DNA from: Arhodomonas aquaeolei DSM 8974
GTDB lineage: Bacteria; Pseudomonadota; Gammaproteobacteria; Nitrococcales; Nitrococcaceae
NCBI RefSeq assembly: GCF_000374645.1
Contig: NZ_KB894801.1
Coordinates: forward strand, 372,001 to 436,000
Reading direction: 5' to 3'
Length of the DNA stretch: 64,000 nt
Shown here: piece after piece, positions 63,709-64,000 of the stretch
Position numbering within the stretch: position 1 is the first letter of the stretch
Layout: each line of letters begins with the position of its first letter
Notes under the pieces: generated by a model
Database searches by the model: none
What the model was told of the DNA's origin: nothing
The model's input: only the letters and a program-made list of their open reading frames with translations
Position numbers and translations under genes: made by a program

Positions 63709-64000
63709 ATGAGCGAATTACTGGCCGGCAAGCGCGTTTGCCTGCTCGCCGAGGACGAGTTCGAGGACATCGAGCTGCTCTATCCGCTGCACCGCTTCGC
63801 CGAGGAAGGCGCTGAGGTCATCGTCGTGGGGCCGCGCAAGGCGACCTATACCGGCAAGCACGGCTGCACCGTGGAGGCCCACATCGCGTCGGCGGAAGCG
63901 GCGAGCCAGGATTTCGACATCGTCGTCGTGCCCGGGGGCTATGCACCGGACCGCATGCGCCGCCACCGCGAGATGCTGGAGATCGTGCGCCGGGCGGATA
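63709..64000 (+). CDS. PfpI/DJ-1-family protein, cut by window end
   Basis: First 97 residues only. ATG at 63709 with AAGGAG. EDEFEDIELLYPLHRFAEEGAEVIVVG and VVVPGGYAPDRMRR are PfpI/YhbO marks; the catalytic Cys lies beyond the edge. Probably a deglycase-like or stress-protein homologue. Confidence 0.9.
   Translation, partial: MSELLAGKRVCLLAEDEFEDIELLYPLHRFAEEGAEVIVVGPRKATYTGKHGCTVEAHIASAEAASQDFDIVVVPGGYAPDRMRRHREMLEIVRRAD

Overview
The window is GC-rich bacterial chromosome, almost fully coding, with strong G/C preference at third codon positions. Gene content (MltF, DegQ, RecQ, Zur with ZnuABC, PhoP/PhoQ-like pair, PilJ-type chemoreceptor, ThiI, DUF423, DUF502) points to a gammaproteobacterium. 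The acidic proteins, a betaine/choline binding protein, AcuR/AcuI and an acetone carboxylase fit a marine or halophilic member, perhaps Ectothiorhodospiraceae- or Halomonas-like; that placement is inference. I see no insertion sequence, phage or CRISPR array.

Layout. 0.1-7.7 kb: a methyltransferase, a GlxA/AraC-type regulator, an orphan betaine/choline-binding protein, tRNA-Arg(ACG), an amidase, a porin-like outer-membrane protein and a divergent LuxR-type regulator; several genes here are visibly less GC-biased than the rest. 7.6-16.3 kb: SDR-LLM oxidoreductase operon, class III aminotransferase, DegQ protease, TVP38 membrane protein, a MarR operon with a perfect 18-bp operator, and acuR-acuI with a promoter/operator predicting a leaderless mRNA. 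16.4-26.8 kb: catalase, a DUF3883 protein beside tRNA-Ser(CGA), MltF, ThiM, a CoA-binding protein, RecQ, an HPF-like small protein, a Hsp31/PfpI protein with a divergent MarR regulator, a flavin-reductase-like protein and a glyoxalase-fold protein.

27.2-34.5 kb is an acetone-carboxylase locus: a sigma-54 activator (acxR) followed by acxA-acxB-acxC, with a good -24/-12 promoter, upstream activator repeats and a strong terminator. 34.6-41.3 kb carries an unusual crotonase, a ClC antiporter, a DmdC-like acyl-CoA dehydrogenase, an FeS photolyase and an M23 peptidase. 41.4-45.1 kb is a Zur-controlled zinc uptake operon (zur-znuA-znuC-znuB) with a Zur box and a His-rich DUF4396 membrane protein downstream. 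45.2-48 kb is an envelope-sensing set (glycine-zipper protein, PepSY-like protein, response regulator, histidine kinase).

48.2-64 kb has ThiI, DUF502, a PilJ-type chemoreceptor, an aminotransferase and an HPF-like protein, then the most unusual segment (54.3-57.7 kb). It contains DnaA-box-like sequences, remnants of an NCS2 permease and of a PAP2 phosphatase, an intact DedA-PAP2-LssY fusion gene translationally coupled to dgkA, and then the intact NCS2 permease whose 3' end matches the remnant as a direct repeat. This looks like a lipid-carrier recycling cassette brought in by a duplication or insertion. MATE and EamA exporters, TrmO, a dienelactone hydrolase and a PfpI gene cut by the window edge close the region.
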